Assembly (NCBI RefSeq): GCF_001611555.1
Contig: NZ_LSGP01000026.1
Span: 62,001 to 126,000 of the forward strand
Direction of reading: 5' to 3'
DNA length: 64,000 nt
DNA from: Anaerosporomusa subterranea
GTDB taxonomy: Bacteria; Bacillota; Negativicutes; Sporomusales; Acetonemataceae
The position numbers and the translations under genes are program-made. Each line of letters starts with the position of its first letter. The stretch's first letter is position 1. Shown here piece after piece: positions 62,866 through 64,000 of the stretch. Under the pieces are notes generated by a model, which saw only the letters and a list, made by a program, of their open reading frames with translations, was not told where the DNA came from and ran no database searches.

Positions 62866-64000
62866 TTGAAGAAAGTGAACTTTACTCAATTGGCCTACAC
62901 CGACCTCGATGAGTTTATTTACGGCTCGGCCCTACGTCCAGTGGCGTGCCGAAATGGGTTGGTGATTGGGGGCGGTAGAATCCTGCCAGAAATCAATTTC
63001 ACGCTTCCTGACATGCTGATCACAGAAACTACTATGCCAGATGTATTGAGACAGTATAAGGAGATAGTCGAAGGCGCCTGCAAGCGTGCCAAAGAGCTAG
63101 AGACTCCTGGTTTGGTCGTGGAACTCGAACTGTTGCCGCCCGCTACCTACCACCCGGAATGGGGTGTTGAAATCACTAAAGTGGTCCGGAATATCATGAA
63201 CGATTACGAGCAGAAACACGGACTACGCAGCGTACTGCGGATTACACCGGTAGACATTCGCGAAGACAAGAGATCACCTCACATGTGGCGGGGTTCGCAT
63301 TGGGATGCGATTATGCAAACTTTTGCAGGCTGCGCCAAGGAAGGAGCGGAGCTGCTGTCTATCGAATCTATCGGCGGCAAGGATATCCATGATGATGCAG
63401 TCATGTACTGTGATATTGTTAAATCATTATTCGCGCTTAGTGTCTTAGGAACCCGGGATATGGCAAAACTGTGGGATTCGATCGTTAGAATTGCCGCAGA
63501 AACTGGTACTATTGCAGCTGGCGATACTGCCTGCGGTTTTGGCAACACCGCGATGGTACTTGCAGACAAACGCTATGTGCCTAAGACATTTGCAGCTGTG
63601 GTTAGAGTGATGACCGTTGTGCGCAGTCTCGTCGCCTTAGAGCGAGGAGCAGTAGGACCTCACAAGGATTGTGGCTACGAGGGAGTCTATATAAAAGCTA
63701 TCACCGGCACTCCTATTGCTATGGAGGGAAAATCCAGTGCTTGCGCTCATCTCAGCCATGTGGGCAACATTGCCGCCGCTACTGCAGATCTTTGGAGCAA
63801 TGAATCTGTGCAAAACATAAAGCTGTTAGGCGGTATGGCTCCGACTGTTTCTCTGGAACAGCTTATATATGACTGCAGACTGATGAACACTGCGGCGAAA
63901 TCAGGCATCTCTCATGCTCGTCTGCTGCGGGATTGGCTGACTGATTCAGATAGCGTTCTTGATCCGCAGGCCTATGTATTAAGGCCTGATGTGGCGTTCC
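62866..64000 (+). CDS. mtaB: Methanol:corrinoid methyltransferase MtaB (3' end beyond the window)
   Basis: The visible 378 residues match the MtaB family (full length about 460). The zinc ligands of the Methanosarcina enzyme correspond to Glu167 (SIESIGG), Cys223 (GDTACGFG) and Cys269 (PHKDCGYEG). It transfers the methanol methyl group to a corrinoid protein (MtaC), expected just beyond the window. The TTG start at 62866 follows GAGGAG by nine bases; GTG 62861 is followed by a stop. The presence of mtaB fits an acetogen growing on methanol. Confidence 0.93.
   Translation, partial: MKKVNFTQLAYTDLDEFIYGSALRPVACRNGLVIGGGRILPEINFTLPDMLITETTMPDVLRQYKEIVEGACKRAKELETPGLVVELELLPPATYHPEWGVEITKVVRNIMNDYEQKHGLRSVLRITPVDIREDKRSPHMWRGSHWDAIMQTFAGCAKEGAELLSIESIGGKDIHDDAVMYCDIVKSLFALSVLGTRDMAKLWDSIVRIAAETGTIAAGDTACGFGNTAMVLADKRYVPKTFAAVVRVMTVVRSLVALERGAVGPHKDCGYEGVYIKAITGTPIAMEGKSSACAHLSHVGNIAAATADLWSNESVQNIKLLGGMAPTVSLEQLIYDCRLMNTAAKSGISHARLLRDWLTDSDSVLDPQAYVLRPDVAF

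Overview
The window reads like chromosome from an anaerobic, acetogen-type Firmicute of the Negativicutes, probably Sporomusa or Pelosinus-like. This is an inference from gene content, not an identification. The cues are a methanol:corrinoid methyltransferase (MtaB) running off the right end, a short carbon monoxide dehydrogenase-like operon, clostridial-type PLP and biotin genes, strong AGGAGG ribosome binding sites and frequent GTG/TTG starts. No rRNA, tRNA, CRISPR array, phage or intact insertion sequence was seen.

Layout. 0.25-1.1 kb: pyridoxal kinase. 1.3-8.1 kb: a sigma-54 activator with PrpR-type sensor, ten-bp-phased upstream repeats, a -24/-12 promoter and five genes (ferredoxin-domain protein, unknown protein, CooF-like ferredoxin, mini CO dehydrogenase homologue, FAD oxidoreductase). 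8.2-8.5 kb: a minus-strand protein built of six-residue Cys repeats. 9-19.6 kb: two amino-acid ABC systems, the second matching the Bacillus tcyJKLMN/ytnL cystine and N-acyl-thiol uptake cluster, ending in a PatB-like C-S lyase. 20-21.5 kb: metA under a SAM-I riboswitch on the minus strand. 21.9-24.7 kb: threonine synthase and siroheme sulfite reductase. 24.8-26.8 kb: two biotin synthases with a BirA operator. 27.1-32.9 kb: SAM-I riboswitch, YezD-like proteins, two trans-sulfuration PLP enzymes, a deacylase and a MetF-like protein. 33.1-36.9 kb: a persulfide-stress operon (CstR-like repressor, Fe-S membrane protein, CoA-disulfide reductase-rhodanese, YeeE/YedE pair). 37.3-40.1 kb: glutamate carrier and formiminotransferase/cyclodeaminase. 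40.2-43.3 kb: pdxST and divergent pdxR. 43.5-54.1 kb: NifB-like radical SAM protein, sulfate ABC transporter, APS reductase AprAB and ATP sulfurylase CysDN. 54.2-61.5 kb: TauE, a frameshifted PLP enzyme, MarR, GNAT, MFS, LarE and cysteine synthase. 61.8-64 kb: LysR and divergent mtaB.

Most genes between 9 and 61.5 kb form one sulfur-assimilation regulon: sulfate uptake, CysDN (sulfate to APS), AprAB (APS to sulfite), Sir (sulfite to sulfide), then CysK or acetylhomoserine sulfhydrylase with MetA, plus cystine import and C-S lyases. No APS kinase or CysH reductase is present in the window.

The most striking signal is a recurring 24-nt RNA hairpin near the 5' end of these transcripts, found in 14 copies (A to N). 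It has outer stem GGC/GCC, an internal loop usually UGA/AG, inner stem UCAG/CUGA and a 4-5-nt loop. In eleven copies its 3' half is also the start of a rho-independent terminator, so the two structures exclude each other. Both stems show compensatory changes between copies, and the outer triplet co-varies across three positions. This looks like an antitermination switch for cysteine/sulfur genes. I cannot match it to any RNA family I know.
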